Part shown: piece by piece, positions 24,491 to 36,369 of the stretch
Layout of the letters: each line of letters starts with the position of its first letter
How positions within the stretch are numbered: position 1 is the first letter of the stretch
Assembly: GCA_023653785.1 (NCBI GenBank)
Contig: JAMKCH010044239.1
Coordinates: 54,147-118,146 of the forward strand
Length of the DNA: 64,000 nucleotides
Direction: 5' to 3'
From: Ophioderma brevispina
Taxonomy: Eukaryota; Echinodermata; Ophiuroidea; Amphilepidida; Ophiodermatidae
Notes under the pieces: generated by a model
Told to the model about the DNA's origin: nothing
The model's input: the letters and a program-made list of their open reading frames with translations, nothing else
Databases searched by the model: none
Position numbers and translations under genes: made by a program

Positions 24491-24709
24491 TCATCCGAGG
24501 TTAGATAGTATGTGCCACGCAGCTCAGCTTCACGCGTGGTTGAATTGTACCAGAATGGCGCAAAAAATTTGCATAAAAACAATGGGTCCGTGACTGAGCC
24601 TAAGATTTGGCCAACTTTTGGTTAACTATATCTACAAATTGCAGCAATTTTTGGGCAAAAAGGAGATATCCTACAGGTAACTTAGCATATACCGAAAGAC
24701 CATGATCAG

Positions 24710-24930
24710 GGTGATTTTTTTTTGTCCCCCTCTGTGGCCGGTGATTTTTTTTTTTACAATGAAAATGGATAGAATTTTTTTTTTCTTTGTCTCCTCTCGG
24801 AGTGAATTTTTTTTTTTTCTTTCACAATCTAAGGGTGATTTTTTTTTCTTTCACACCTAAGGGTGTAATTTTTTTTTTCTTTTCCCCACTCTAAGGGTGA
24901 TTTTTTTTCTCAAAACTTCCTAACCCCCCC
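24710..24930 (+). repeat. Poly-T minisatellite (second block)
   Basis: Units of about 35 bp: CTAAGGGTGA, a T run of 9-12 and CTTTCACA. It ends at the C run of the 3.16-kb element's right terminus. Confidence 0.8.
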
Positions 24931-25671
24931 CTGGATATCTAATGGTGCGTCCCTAATATTGACCACACGCCTTCCTAATGGTAATTTTCCCTATAGTTTT
25001 CTATTGGTTGGTTTTCCGGCAAATTAATTTTCTATTGGTTAGGTTTCCTCAAATTAGGCCATTTTTTCCAAGTTTGTGTTTCCCATTTATTTCATTTCAA
25101 TAACTTTTTGAAATCAGTGAATCAAGAAGAAACAACTTTTCGAAAAAATAGAAAATGTCCGATATTATTATGAAGGCACTATCAGTTTGAAGATTTCGCA
25201 TGAGTGTCTTGTCTGACAGTTTAGCATCCTAATACAAAACCCCGCGATTGACAAACCTTAAAGCACCATAGGTCAAATCTTATCTCTAAGTCACACACGT
25301 GGACCGACTTTATTTGCCCCTCTCGGGCAAACACATCTAGCGAAAGTAGAACATTTTTGTTAGGTTTTGACAACACTTAACAAAAACAACGTTTCCCTGT
25401 TCATCTAGATGTGTTTTGTCATGGAGGCAAATAACCACAATTCATGGCGATTGAGTCTTTCAACACTGGCTGTTTTCTTTTTTATTCACTTTTTCCTTTG
25501 TATATAGATTTTATATTATTACCAAACCATTTTCAATTATAAACGTAGTCATTTCTTCATTTTTTAAGTTACTCTGTACATTTTTAGGTTCATAAGAACA
25601 TGTCATTCTAATCGGCCGATCGTAAGCGGGCAAAAGAACGGGCGAACAATTGTAATCTCTTTTTACAATTT

Positions 25672-28200
25672 GAAGCACCCTAATATTGTTTTTAAATTTG
25701 TGGAAGAGAATTTATTAAGTGTCCATCTCATTATATCGGAATATTTTTTCAATGCCATTGTTGGGGGGGGGGGTTTTCCCTTTACACCCAAGACAATTGG
25801 TGTACTGTACCACCCTCAAGCATAACATTCCGTTGTATTCAAGTAAGACATTGAACACAAAAGTGGTTCTGTGGAGTACTTGTAGATGTGACATACATGG
25901 TGCTTTTTTATCGTTTTTGAAATAAACTAATGAAAACCAAACATCTATTGTATGAAATTGGGCAGTTTTTTCCTCTTGTGATATGTCCCCTGTTGTTTGA
26001 TACAACAATTTCCTTATTACTGCAGGATGATCTGCTAATTGAAATTGGAAGCAAGAGGCATCTGAAATTCCTAAGTTTTTTCATTTTCATGGCGATTTAT
26101 TCAATCTAGAAGTGGCCGCTGAGTTTGGAAAACCCGATATAAATCCTTTGGCCCCAGGAAGGCCATGTAATAGTGATATAACCCCTTTGGTATGCTCTTT
26201 GTGTTTCATGAAGTAGGCATAGGCTGTTGGTGGAAGTACAAGTCCGGGAAGGTCTAGTGCAACTATAAATCGCCACAAACTGAATCAAGCTGTGTGTTGG
26301 GCTCCTCCCAGGCGGGGGGGACTCTTATATGATGGCTGATATCACTGCCAGTCTAAACTCCTTCAAGTTTTGGCCCAAACTGTACATCCAAAAACAATAT
26401 TTTTCATGTGATCTGTATCCAAACCCCTCAACCTGTCCTACTCTTTTTTTTCCTCAGGCCAAACCTTTTTTGCTTTGTACTATAGATCCACTCAAGGGAC
26501 CCAAAACCCCTTTTTCATTCTCCTTCTTACACTCATGTGAACCCATCACTTCGGTACGGCTATATTAATAAGGTTTCATATCTACTGCTGTAAAGCAGGT
26601 AGTTCATCAATGCTCATATCTACTGCTGATAGCATGTGTTTCATTAATGCGCATATCTACAACTGATCAAGGTATGTCATCAATGTTCATATACTCCTGC
26701 TGATACATTAGTTCCCTCAATGCCCAATCTACTGCTGAAATCCCAGGTAAGTTCACGCAAGTCCCCATCTAATACGGCTACAGAGTATTCATCAATACAT
26801 CATATCTACTATTGACAGCATGTGTTCATCAATGCTCATCTCTACTGCTGATAGCAGTAGTTCATCAATACCCATATCTACTGCTGATAGCAGGTAGTTC
26901 ATCAATAAACCACCCATTCTACTGCTGATAGCAGGTAGTTCATCAATGCTCATTATCTATGATTATATCAGGTGGATTTCTCATGCTCATATCTATTACT
27001 GGTGGGTACTACTTCATCAGAGGGTTGAGATAGGTAGGTGCCACGGCAGCTCAGCTTCACGCGTGGTTTAATATGTAAAGTTGCGCAAACATTTGCATAA
27101 AACATGGGTCCGTGACTGAGCTAAGGATTTTGCAAACTTTTGGTTTAAATATATCTAAAAATTAGCATGAAATTTGGGGGGCAAAAGGCATATTCCTACA
27201 GGATAACTTATCATATACCGAACGACCAATGATAAAGGGTGATTTTTTTTTTGTCCCTCTGTGGCCGGTGATTTTTTTTTTTTACAATGATAAATGGTGA
27301 AGTTTTTTTTTTTCTGTCTCCCCTCTCTGAGTGGAATTTTTTTTTCTTTCATTCACAGTCTAAGGTGTGATTTTTTTTCTTCACACTCTAAGGGGTGAAT
27401 TTTTTTTTTTCTTCACACTCTAGCGTGAATTTTTTTTTCTCAAAACTTCTACCCCCCCTGGTATATATCTAATGTGCGTCCCTAATATCTTGACCACACG
27501 ACGTCCTATTTAATTTTCTATAATTTTCTATGGTTGGTTTCCGGCAAATTAATTTTCTATTGGTTAGGTTTCCTGCAAATTAGGCCATTTTTTCCAAGTT
27601 TGTGTTTCTCCCTTTATTTCATTTCATACGTTTGAATCAGTGCAACAGAGAAAAACTTTTTTCGAAAAAAAATAGAAATGTCCGATATATTCTTAATGGC
27701 ACTCTCAGTTTTTGAAGATTTCCGCATGTGTTCTGACAAGTTAAGCATCCTAATACAACCCCGCGATTGACCAATACTGACAGCACATAGGTCATTCTTC
27801 CTGAAAGTCCACACGTGACCGAAAAAAAAATTTTATTTTGCCCTCGTGGCAAAACAACCCGCTACGAAAGTAGAAACATTTTTTGTTGGTTTTAACAACA
27901 CTTAAACCAAAAACAACGTTTCCATTTTCGCTAGATTGGTTGTTTTGTCATGGAGGCAAATAACACAATTATATGGCGATTGATATCTTCAACACTGCTT
28001 GTTTTTCCTTTTATGTCACTGGGTTTGTATCTGGTGGTTTAGTTTGGGCGATTTTATATGTATCCAACCCTTTACAATTATCAACGTATTCATCTTCATT
28101 TTTAAGTTACTACTTGTAAACGATTTTTAGGTTCATAAGAACATGTCATCTAATCGGGCCGAATCGTAAAGCGGGCAAAAGTCACGGGCGAAAATTGTAT
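25672..28200 (+). repeat. Tandem duplication unit 2 (about 2.53 kb)
   Basis: Direct copy of 23138-25671, including a second minisatellite (26570-27010) and a second poly-T block (27235-27445). It differs from unit 1 mostly by single-base insertions and deletions, with far fewer substitutions. A shorter relative of its right end occurs at 63440-63640 in copy B. Confidence 0.8.
26570..27010 (+). repeat. Minisatellite, about 37-bp unit (second array)
   Basis: Duplicate of the array at 24090-24490, with the clearest units at 26860-26960 (TACTGCTGATAGCAGGTAG then TTCATCAATG). Confidence 0.8.
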
Positions 28201-30550
28201 CTCTGTTGCATTGAACAACACTTGTTTCAACAGTGGTCGTGTGTAAGTGTGGGATGCTTTGCTAGCCCCCCTTTTTATGCCATTTATTTAATGTAATTGT
28301 CAATTGACATTTTTTTCCGCTGCGTGTTCATCCACCGAGATATATGTAAAATCACAGGTGATTCCCAAAGTTACGGATAGAGGAGGGATCCTCTTCCCTG
28401 AAAAGAGAAGTACCAACACTCCCTAGTACGACACAGAAATATCATGCCAGAATTAATATATTTGCAACTAAAATAAACACTCCAATCCAAAGAAATGGTT
28501 TAAAATATTCCACCATCTTTGTGTCCATTAATTAATTTTTGAAGTCTAAAAAATGTGAATTGGAAGTAAATTATCAAGGTGTCGGTAGAATATGCGTTTC
28601 ATGATAATTCAAGACCACAAATCTCTTCTCCAGGTTTTGCTGTACGGTCATATTCTCTTTCCCATAAACAACACATCTCGAATGTTATACACTTTATCTT
28701 AATAAAGCCAGAACTTACTGAAGATTTTTCCACCATTACGTAACTGGTTTTCGCATTTTAGTTCTCTTCATGAAATTAATCAACTTTGAAGAATTTATCT
28801 GTTTGAAATGTGAAATAAGTTATGTTTATCATTGTTTTACAACCGTGTTCACTCCAAAACAGAAAGTGGCAACTGGGGGGGGGGGGGGGAATTTTTGTGT
28901 TTCGATAAACTGAAGTTATCTCTTAAAAATGCAAATGAGGTGACTAAAGGTCTTGGAAAGCCTGATCTCTTTTCTTCATTTGATGGCAAAACAATTAGGG
29001 TTCGTCAGCATATACTTGGTTCAAGAACAATTATTAAAAATTATATATTTGTATATAGTAGTAACAAAGTCTCCCATATATCCCTTAAATCCGTAAAATG
29101 CTATTTTGCCACTTTCAAAATCACGGAGCGGATCCGTTCCTTGTGTTTTACGGGGAAAGTGGATCCAGGATCTAACAAACGGCAAATAACTTAAAAAAAA
29201 AAAAAAAAATTATCTCCTTTTTTACGGTGATCGTCCTGTTGTATAGTCATGGGACGTAAGAGATGTGTGTAGCCACGGTAGCCACCAAGGTCAAGGTTAC
29301 AGTATGTGGAAAATGATTTTTATGGGTACTCCTTTTAGTGGGATAGGGAGGATCCAGAGGTTCCTTTTCATAATTACTCCTGTAAGTTACGAGGTAATAC
29401 ATTGTATTTTTTACCATTATAACGTGTTGAAGGTTACACAAAACTGTAATATAACGATACTTTTCATTATATATTTAACTGTTTTTTTTGTTCTCTGTAT
29501 TTTTTTTTTCAATCTATTACTTTGTAATTTTTGTAGCACCCTTATTTCCCCGTTTGTCGTAAGTTTTCATTGTATGTTAATGCCTTACCAAATTAAGTTT
29601 CATACTTAACAATGTTAATGTTGTTAATGTGTAATTTAAGCATGGTGCCACTAATTACACGCCCTTCGGTCTTAAGTGGGCATCCCCATCTCTTGCTATT
29701 GTATATTTTTATATCTAATCATTTTTGTTCTATTGAATATGCAGTCTATTTTAATATTGTTTCAATAATTTATATTTACTGAACATGTGTAATGAGATGG
29801 AAAATAAACCTAACCTACAATAGTTTGAAAAAAACTGCTTTCTCAGCACAAAATACCGGGTTAATATTTTTATGCATTTATCCACTAAAAAATGGTTTAA
29901 CAATCTGATCTTTGACTGAAAACTGAAGACTGTCAAATGACCAAATGAAAAAGGGCATTTTTAAGCAGCTATTATGTACTCCCTTGGTGTAAATTTGTTT
30001 GAGGTGGATTGAAATCAGTCTCCATCAATCCATTTAAGAGTTTGTACTTTGCTGGAAATGTGCTTGTCTTCCGTCAATCAATCAATAAAAAAATTGAATA
30101 AAAAATCATTAAGACAATACCTGAAGGGAATTATTAAAATTCGGCAAAATTTTAGGATTTTACTGGCAAATAATTTAAGATTTTACTATCAGTAATTACC
30201 TATACATGAAAATACAAAAAACAGAATCATTATAATTTAATTGCAACATAGTACAAAAAGAGATAATGGCTATTAAAAGGGGGGGGGGGGAAGAATGGCA
30301 GGTATGGTACCTTGAGTAACATACTATTACTATTTAATGATTTAATATGAGATATCCATTGCTGTATCAGTGGTGAACGAGGTCACTGCTAAACGCAGGG
30401 CGTGGGGTGTAGTGGCTTCCTCAAGATTACATACAAAAACTATGTAACAATGAAATTAAAGAACAGGACACAAGTACACAAAACAACAGTACGAACACGG
30501 AAGATGTCTGTAGCTGGTCTAATTGAAAACAGGCAACAAAAGGAATAACT
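28201..30550. other. Non-coding, possible LINE 3' tail
   Basis: No domain recognised in the ORFs at 28832-29194 and 29265-29609. The stretch 29637-29815 ends AGATGGAAAATAAACCTAAC and CCTACAATAG, which resembles the 3' end of a plus-strand non-LTR element, but no coding part precedes it. Homopolymer runs lie at 28877 (G) and 29192 (A). Confidence 0.35.
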
Positions 30551-30554
30551 TTAA

Positions 30555-31316
30555 AAGGCTACCAGGCGCGTAACCAGACCTGAGCCTCCGGGGGGGGGGG
30601 CAAGACTCAAGAAGTTTCCCCATTTTTTCCGGCTCGCTTCGCTCGCCGGGTAGACCCATATTTTTCCCCTTCTCCCCCTTCTTCTCGTCCCCATTTTTTA
30701 GCTTTCCGTCCCCATTTTAGTTGTCCGGGGGGGCAGTCTGCCCCCTCTGCCCCCCCGCTGGTTACGCCACTGAAGGCTACAATGGCCAAAAAATTCATAC
30801 ATAATGAAATAGACCCATACTGAAATCACTTCCACAAATTTGAAAACAATGTTGGTGTTTACGTTCCGTAAAAAAAACAGTAAAACAGCAAGAGTTGGTG
30901 GCAGTCGGTGGCCATTCCTGCCACAGAAAATCAATGTGTTGACATCCCTGCCAGAATTTACAGTTTATCTAGCATGTTTTGTGACACATTTCAAAAGTAT
31001 TCAGACCAGGATTCAGACATTGTTCCTCAGGCTTGTATTAAGATATTGATCTGAAAAGTGAAAGGTGAATTAGCCGGGATTCGCACAAATACAAAAGCAA
31101 TGGTCTGTAAGCTGATGACTGCATGCTTTCAAGTTTGATAAAATGCTGGCAGTAATGTCAGCATCCTTGGTTGAGAAGTGAAGCTTACAAGGAAAATTAG
31201 TTCATTTTCCCATTTTTACAAGATATAAACACCCAAATTGTTTTCAAATTTGTGGAAGTGATTTCAGTAAGGGTCTATTTCAATGTGTCTTAATATTTTT
31301 TTGCCATTGTGGCCCT
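30555..31316. mobile_element. TTAA-flanked MITE (copy 2), carrying a nested hAT-type MITE
   Basis: TTAA at 30551-30554 and 31317-31320. Inner inverted repeats are CTACAATGGCCAAAAA against its counterpart TTTTTGCCATTGTGG, and AATAGACCCATACTGAAATC against GATTTCAGTAAGGGTCTATT. Subtracting the 210-bp nested insertion and its 8-bp duplication leaves 544 bp, essentially the length of copy 1 at 22696-23238. Confidence 0.75.
30563..30772. mobile_element. hAT-type MITE, 210 bp, perfect 8-bp target duplication
   Basis: Starts CAGGCGCGTAACCAG and ends CTGGTTACGCCACTG. It is flanked on both sides by AAGGCTAC (30555-30562 and 30773-30780). The exact octamer and the CA..TG ends fit a non-autonomous hAT element. 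It inserted into the first eight bases of the TTAA-type MITE. Confidence 0.85.
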
Positions 31317-31439
31317 TTAAAAGCAGACGTATGCAATTTTTCTATAAATCAATATAGATCAATTCATACACATGCATACACAGTCACGTAAAAACTTGGT
31401 CAGATGTTCAAAACAATTAAATCTCAAGGTCAGTAATAC

Positions 31440-32239
31440 CTTTCAAACAGCTGACGGTCCAGCCTTCCAGCCACGTTTAGGCTGGCTGAGTTTGTCTTCG
31501 CGGGATTTATCCATATCGTCTTAAGAGTGGGACAGCTTTGATTAGAAAGAGGTTTACACCCCAAAACATAATCCCCTAAAGCGTGTTTTGCAGAGTAAAT
31601 GCATTTAAATTCAGTTTGTATGTTCTGCAAATGTATGCAGCACAAAGTTGTGTTCTCTGTCGATCCCCCATTGATGTCAAAAACGCCATTCCAGAATATC
31701 TTAGGTCCTTTGTTCCAAAAGGTCTCACGAAGAAAATAAACTGCCTTACTAGGATGTACCAAGGTCACTTGTATTTTTGCAAAGCCGGTCCATGCTGCGT
31801 AGAAATACGCACTGTATGTTCCATTGCCATAATCGACTATTTTTGCAGCGGTACTGGCATTTTTATCTCGTGATTCCATAACGGCCTGCCAAAAGTCTCC
31901 ACCGGTTAACACTGCTTTATTGTGCTCATCTCTGGACTCGATGGCTATGTGTATTAAACAGCCTTTAACAATCTCTTCCATACGATTCAAGATTTTATAA
32001 CTCGATAATGTTGCGTTGGTTATCTTAGTGGGTTTCAATTTGCTAATGTTTTGTTTCGATTGATAGTGGAAGAGATTATGGATGCTCGTTAGAGTTTGAT
32101 TCCTTTTGACTGTGTTATTTTCTGCTCTACTAATATTGGTATCTAAACCAACAATAAATACACTTTGGTTTAGACTGGAAGAAATTAGATGTTTTTGCGT
32201 AGAGAGCTGCTGTCCTGGTTCCAAGGATACAATGTTTAC
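31440..32239 (-). CDS. NXPE family protein, neurexophilin-like domain exon (copy A)
   Basis: Exon of 800 bp, 266 codons plus two bases. It begins after the acceptor TTTTGCAG at 32240 with residues VNIVSLEPGQ. It ends LFER before the donor GTATTA at 31439. The diagnostic part is GDFWQAVMESRDKNAS, KIVDYGNGTYSAYFYAAWTG and VTLVHPSKAVYFLRE, the NXPE N-terminal domain with its GDF, NGTYS and HPS motifs. Seven N-x-S/T sequons in the first 80 residues and a cysteine-rich end (CCIH, CIYS, CKPLS) fit a secreted or luminal protein. No stop or frameshift. The signal/anchor exon should lie upstream, at higher coordinates, and was not found. The copy-B counterpart would fall beyond 64000. Confidence 0.85.
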
Positions 32240-32279
32240 CTGCAAAAGACAAAAAGGCAACAGTTAAAGGAAGTCTAGA

Positions 32280-35140
32280 AAAAAAATCATACTGACCTGT
32301 GTTTAAAACAAGCTTATTTCAAAATACTGTAAAATATAAATGTAACGGGTGAGAAAATTTTGCTTGCGTTCTTGCCATGGTCTGTTATGGGTCTGTTTGG
32401 CCTGCTACTGTTCCAATTCCACCTGCTTTCCTAGTCCATGTAGGCATATTGTCAGAGGTTTCTTTTTCTTATTTGTTTGTTTGCGTGTTTTTGTTGTTTA
32501 GTCTACAGAATGATAGGTTTTCACGGGAGTTCATTTAGGAAGTATCTGAAAGTTTGTTTGGTTTATTATGGTTTGGTTCTATCATTATGTGTAATTTTGA
32601 GCGATTTGATAAGGCTAAGTTTGCTAATGAAAGCGAACAGACTGATTATTTTTTTTAAAACAAAGTATTGCTGATAAAGACAATGTTTACATTGTATTGA
32701 CAATAATGAAAAGCGATTGCGATTGTCAATGTCTTCAGTAGGTCCAATAGCTAATCAATAACTCAATCAATAAGTCAATTTTGAGAATGTTACAAAATCA
32801 TATTTCCCGCAATCGTATTAATGTAACCATTGCAAATCGCACTACTCCGAATGTGTACTCTCCTTTTTGACGAAGCACATCTCTTGTTCTACATATCGAA
32901 TTGAAATGGAATCAACGGCAAATAAAAGCTTATTTATTTGGCTTGAAGAACATACCAAACAAAGACCTATGCGTACTTTAGGTTTTTACCAAATGCCTTT
33001 GTCCCGAGTGTTAACGTTTTTTGGGACAGCCTGTATTCTATATTGAATATTCTACTGTACATTATTGTGACTACCGAGTTGTGATTCAATTTTTCTGAAT
33101 TAAGAAATTATTTTGCCCTCATCTTTTTTATTAATAAGTTGCCAAAAAAGGCTTCGACTCTGTGTCGCGATTCCAGTAAATCGAGTAACAGTTTAAAGTT
33201 CCAACGGAGATTTAAATACTAGGTGTACCGAAAAATGTGAAAATTCTGATTTTGGCCATGGTTTTCAAGCTTAATATCAGAAATATCCCCCTCTGGAAGG
33301 ATTAACTGAGAACAGTTTCTTTGGTACCAATAAATTGTGAATTTCCTAATTTCGTATAGAGCAAATACGAAATCTCAGCCTATGTTTGTGATGAAAAATA
33401 TAGCATCAAATAACAAATCACCTTTTGTTTCGTTTTAAAGGGGCATTTCGTGATCCCCACACCCTCCGTCCCCCCCGACTTACCTCAGAAGAGTTGAGAT
33501 TTTTTATCATCTTCACCGGCGGGCTAAGTATAGTATGTGTGCCAATCTGACGTGGCAAAATTCAATTTTTTTCTTTCTGCCAGAATTGTTGTAATTTTTT
33601 TATAATTTCTTGCGATTTTGTATTTTTGTTTCCTGTTACGGACAGAAATTAACTGTAACCTTGGTCTATGGGAGATGGTTATATGAACATTTTGGCTCAT
33701 GAGCAGCAAAGCGCCAAATCAGAATCAACTGAAATTTTTGGAATAATTTTTCCTCAAGGATATCTATGCGAAACATAAACAAACCATAAGGGTTGAATCA
33801 ACCAAATGCACCTTTAAAGAAATATGTCATGATTCTGAATATTTTGGGAAAATTTGGTATGGATGGAAACTTAAGTAACGTAAGATACATATAAATGCAA
33901 AATAGTTGAAAATTGTCCACATTTGTTGAGTATTTTGCCCTTTTAATTTTCCCGCCCAATAGCTTACTCGAACACCGATTCCTCCGCACAAATCCACCAT
34001 CGCAGGCAAATGGTGACGTCAAAGTGATGAACCATCCATAATTTAGGTCGTTGTGACCATCATATCGCAGTGTTGCCACTTTACTATAACTGCGATCGAT
34101 GTTTTTGTATATCAATAATCTTAAACACACGAATGAAAACAAAATATGTCATTCTTAACTTATTTTCAAATTTTATATACTTTCATTATCCACATCATAT
34201 TCCCCAGTGTCATCAATACAATTCGAGTCAACACAATGTTTTGGTCATGACTTTGACGTCACGAGAGAGCAAAATTGGGCCTTTTGAGCATGAAGCCGTG
34301 CGAAAAATCCGCCCGTTTTCTTTCGCATGTCAAAAAGCAAAATTAAAATGCCTCTATTTTGTTAATTTTAACAGACAATCAATGTATTATTTTTTCGGGA
34401 TTCGTGATGTATGTACATATTTTTTATGAATGTAAGCAAACTGAGCTTGACCAAAATCTTGACATATTTCCGTTAAGTTGATTTCTGTCAACCAAATAAA
34501 AGGTAGGGAATTCTGTTGATCGTCTAATCTATTTGAAATCACTACAAATCACAGCAAATATAGATGACTCGAAATCTCTCGTTTGTTTTTGGGGCCAACT
34601 GCTTTATGTATCCTTGACAAATATAAGTACACATTTTGATAGCTGTAAGACCGTCGTAATCAGAACATAAAAAACACTATCTGGGGCTTTTAAATAAGTC
34701 AGTGAGCGTACATTGCCAATTTTATGATTGAACGCAATGCTAGTACCGTGTGTATATGTTTTAAGGCACGTGTAACTATTTTTTTAGTAAATGGATTTTC
34801 CCAACTTGCGTGAAGCAATAGTGTGCCTACGCTTGTAATATTTGTTGCAGGTTATCACCCTGTTTTCGGTACTCTAAAGTAGGGATGTTCAAGCACAGCG
34901 AATGCAGAATACTTAAAGAGATTGGGTTCCGTGATCCCAGCAGCTTCATTATTGTTTACGTTTCACAAGATAATCTTCGCAACAAAATCCGTTTTGATTT
35001 TATGAGCCAATGCTTATTACGTTGCCCCTTAAGCCACCACATCCTTTTGTCCCCTTGCTTAGAGTGAGTCCTGTATACCTCTGCGAGTAAAATCTATCTT
35101 TAAGAAGGTGCTGCTTCCTGACTTTTAATATGGAATGTAC
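32280..35140. other. Non-coding, no recognised feature
   Basis: AT-rich. The ORFs at 33798-34142 (minus) and 34070-34429 (plus) overlap each other and match no family I know. Upstream NXPE exons and promoter may lie here or further on, but I see no start exon with a signal peptide. Confidence 0.4.
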
Positions 35141-35144
35141 TTAC

Positions 35145-35480
35145 TGTTACTGCTCCTACATGACTGTTTTCTTTCCCTGGAGATGTCCAAGCGCCACGTT
35201 AGTACTGCAGTCCACGACGCTTCTTTGTTGCCAACTTGAGCTACCAAGCAAGGTTCGTATAAGGAGCGAATAATATTGTGCTGGACCGGGTCTCTGGAAA
35301 TCTCTTTCTACCCGCATTTACTGTAAACGTTTTACAACACGCTGACTATGCACCTATTCCCATGGGTAATAATGTGCCCTGGTGCATATTATTAGCTTTT
35401 AATTATTTTTATGCATTTTAATATGTAATTGCAGTTGCTGATTTTGATATTTTACCATTTTGCTCTTTTCATGTAATCTG
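35145..35480 (-). repeat. tRNA-derived SINE-like repeat (copy 1)
   Basis: On the minus strand it reads TTGGTAGCTCAAGTTGGCAA, close to an RNA polymerase III A-box. It is shared with 38325-38630 over about 300 bp, including GACCGGGTCTCTGGAAATCT (plus strand). No convincing B-box or cloverleaf is seen, so a functional tRNA is not supported. Confidence 0.45.
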
Positions 35481-35517
35481 AACCAAGGTTTTAAGGTTTC
35501 ACTGTCCAGCGCTATCA

Positions 35518-35724
35518 TCATTTAGAATAGCGGTTAATAAATTCTATAAAATATATAAAACATATTACACAATATCGAACAAAATTGGATAAATTTAAAG
35601 TTAAGTATTTTTTATCTTTTTTAGTTGATGTACCTTTTGATGCCTTTGTTTCCTTTTCCTCAATTAAATCATGAACTTTATGTGAATTCAACGTATTTCG
35701 AGATGGTGGTCTCTTCGAAAGCAC
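35518..35724 (-). other. Unrecognised lysine-rich ORF, 68 codons
   Basis: Reads KETKASKGTSTKKDKK in its centre and a hydrophobic C-terminus. It has no known domain, no duplicate with a conserved frame, and no clear splice sites. It may be chance. Confidence 0.15.
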
Positions 35725-36137
35725 TTTCTTGTTTAATAAGCAATTAAAGGGCGCATTCTGTGCTCAATATCATTGTCGCCTGATCTGTATGTTGTTATCA
35801 TGTGTAGACATCAATTGAGAATTGTTTGTTTACCGTTTTTCAACAGGAAAAACAAATCCACAACCGAGTTTCACGAGTTAGTCGATCCTTATATCAAAAC
35901 GTGCTTCAGCAAATTTTCGTTGCATTCAAGAATTTCGTTGCTAAGCACGCACACTTTATAATGTAGTACCACAGCTTCCGTTGCATTGAGTGATATTGAT
36001 AATCTTTAAGCGTATTGATATTCACAAGATTTTCAGGACTTTAAATAAAATAATCTCTTACTTAATTCACTCACCATAAAAACATCAAAATGCAGCATTA
36101 ATCAACGTAAGAAACAGTTTATTCTTCTGTGCCATAT

Positions 36138-36235
36138 TTCCTCTGCACTCGTATGTACAATGCCAGACCGACGATGAAGAGCGCAACTGGTAGTATGTTC
36201 ACCAACCGTGACCTTACAATTAATTACTTCCACAC
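36138..36235 (-). CDS. Possible terminal exon encoding a membrane anchor
   Basis: Minus-strand frame SRLVNILPVALFIVGLALY followed by IRVQRKYGTEE and a stop. It is preceded by an acceptor-like TTAATTGTAAG at about 36220. It has one 17-residue hydrophobic helix followed by basic residues, the pattern of a type I membrane-protein tail. AATAAA overlaps the stop codon and could be the polyadenylation signal. No upstream exon of the same protein is recognised, so the host gene is unknown. Confidence 0.3.
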
Positions 36236-36369
36236 TGGTGACATACATTTACATCAACATACAGCGGACCTATTTTAACCATTATTGACAAATTTTAAAC
36301 GCTTACATTAAAAAAAAAACACAATGATATGTAAGGGACTCCATTACCATATCAAATATTATTGATTTT

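Larger units (their letters stand above)
21791..24953. mobile_element. 3.16-kb non-autonomous DNA element with TAA duplication
   Basis: Begins GGGACGC then CCCATTAGATATCC and a G run. It ends with a C run then GGATATCTAATGGTGCGTCCC. Both sides are flanked by TAA (21788-21790 and 24954-24956). A 3-bp TAA/TTA duplication is typical of PIF/Harbinger transposons, but no transposase or Myb-like gene is visible, so the family is only suggested. It contains poly-T minisatellites near both ends, a TTAA-type MITE and a 37-bp minisatellite. Its right part is included in the 2.53-kb tandem duplication, giving a second right end at 27482. Confidence 0.5.
23138..25671 (+). repeat. Tandem duplication unit 1 (about 2.53 kb)
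   Basis: Directly followed by unit 2 with the same landmarks in the same order: the MITE right end, a TCCAATCTAG-type phrase, the CATATCTACTGCTGATAGCA minisatellite, the poly-T array, the element end with ACGTCC, and TTAGGTTCATAAGAACATG. No protein-coding frame is conserved between the units. Confidence 0.8.
13341..31439 (-). other. Putative about 18-kb NXPE intron, filled with repeats
   Basis: Lies between the esterase exon and the neurexophilin-like exon on the same strand. The ends are splice-like: GTATTA donor at 31434-31439 and AAG acceptor at 13341-13343. The donor leaves two bases over while the acceptor exon needs one base from upstream, so one more exon (length 2 modulo 3) or an indel is required. 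If the exons belong to two neighbouring paralogues, this is intergenic instead. Confidence 0.45.

Noticed and set aside
28832..29194. 120-codon ORF
   Set aside because: Crosses a 12-base G run, shows no domain and no conserved copy.
31583..31873. 96-codon plus-strand ORF
   Set aside because: Antisense shadow of the NXPE N-terminal exon.
33798..34429. Overlapping 114- and 119-codon ORFs on opposite strands
   Set aside because: No domain, AT-rich composition and mutual overlap; nothing favours either.
35200..35260. tRNA gene
   Set aside because: Only an A-box-like stretch is present; no acceptor stem, anticodon arm or B-box could be paired.
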